This document shows, one piece after another, positions 40,571 to 40,704 of a DNA stretch of 40,704 nt. The stretch is taken from assembly GCA_013204545.1 (NCBI GenBank), contig JABMNN010000090.1, positions 1 to 40,704 of the forward strand. The letters run 5' to 3'. The notes below the pieces were generated by a model, which saw nothing but the letters and a program-made list of their open reading frames with translations, was not told where the DNA came from and did not search any database. Each line of letters starts with the position of its first letter. Position 1 is the stretch's first letter. This DNA is from Chloroflexota bacterium (GTDB taxonomy: Bacteria; Chloroflexota; Dehalococcoidia; Lucifugimonadales; Lucifugimonadaceae). A program made the position numbers and the translations under genes.

Positions 40571-40704
40571 CTACAGAACCGCCAGGTCTTCGTCTTTCAG
40601 ATCGGTCACAAACATGTGACCCGGTGAATGAGTGATCATGAGCTCCGGCTTCGATGCCATCGCCACTGCTTGCGGCGTCACGCCACACGCCCAGAACACG
40701 GGAA
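40571..40704 (-). CDS. DUF1445 (UPF0317, putative hydro-lyase) protein, C-terminal end only
   Basis: The last 43 codons of a gene whose start lies beyond the window. The readable end includes [19 protein letters not shown] and [17 protein letters not shown], the conserved C-terminus of the DUF1445/UPF0317 family (YcsI and the N-terminal domain of DGLUCY). The stop codon is at 40571-40573. It is upstream of, and almost certainly co-transcribed with, the DUF4392 gene. Confidence 0.85.
   Translation of the reverse strand, partial: PVFWACGVTPQAVAMASKPELMITHSPGHMFVTDLKDEDLAVL

Noticed and set aside
1-40704. CRISPR arrays, insertion sequences, prophage genes, attachment sites
   Set aside because: No regularly spaced repeats, transposase or integrase motifs, terminal inverted repeats or phage structural genes were seen on either strand.

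Overview
The window looks like accessory metabolic chromosome from a free-living, probably marine bacterium of moderate GC content. Marine Chloroflexota of the SAR202/Dehalococcoidia type is my best guess. The reasons are the mix of an S1 sulfatase, GlcDEF-type glycolate oxidase, an enolase-superfamily dehydratase, several MFS carriers, DinB-fold proteins, PAL-like beta-propellers, a NirJ-like/TIGR04053-like radical SAM pair and a class I aldolase. No rRNA, ribosomal protein or other phylogenetic marker is present apart from the housekeeping sigma factor, so the placement is an inference. Start codon use is unusual: TTG is frequent, GTG occurs, and one gene is best explained by an ATT start.

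Layout. 1-8929 (+) is a catabolic operon: S1 sulfatase, glcD, a Gfo/Idh/MocA dehydrogenase, two aldo/keto reductases, glcE and glcF. A class V aminotransferase of the alanine/serine-glyoxylate type (8943-10163, -) meets it tail to tail. 10417-16740 holds an SDR lacking the usual catalytic residues, a small four-helix membrane protein, an M20D amidohydrolase, a class I fructose-bisphosphate aldolase, a fold-type I aminotransferase and a divergent zinc alcohol dehydrogenase. 16741-18717 is the housekeeping sigma-70 gene, with a structured leader and a very long terminator hairpin. 18729-20489 holds a PIG-L deacetylase/SRPBCC pair divergent from a Fur-family regulator.

20602-25550 is mostly minus strand. 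It holds three beta-propeller proteins that keep the residues of peptidyl-alpha-hydroxyglycine alpha-amidating lyase, an HpcH/HpaI aldolase, and a PPOX-type flavin/F420 split-barrel gene broken by an 11-bp tandem duplication. 25750-30928 holds an MFS carrier, a 43-residue membrane ORF, a divergent sugar isomerase/enolase-superfamily dehydratase pair, and two tandem DinB-fold genes, the second with its ribosome binding site inside a hairpin. 30934-33305 is the coupled radical SAM pair. 33431-39608 holds two more MFS carriers, fumarase C, RidA, a double VOC-domain protein and a CoxG-like protein. 39649-40704 encodes the two halves of D-glutamate cyclase (DUF4392 and a window-truncated DUF1445) as adjacent genes.

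How the genes may work together (inference): the most coherent theme is C2 and sugar-acid metabolism converging on glyoxylate. GlcDEF makes glyoxylate from glycolate, the class V aminotransferase can turn it into glycine, PAL chemistry releases it, and HpaI-type aldolases often use or make 2-oxoacid/aldehyde pairs. The sulfatase, MocA dehydrogenase, aldo/keto reductases and galactonate-type dehydratase suggest that sulfated sugars or sugar acids feed in. No CRISPR array, tRNA, rRNA, insertion sequence, prophage or attachment site is visible.
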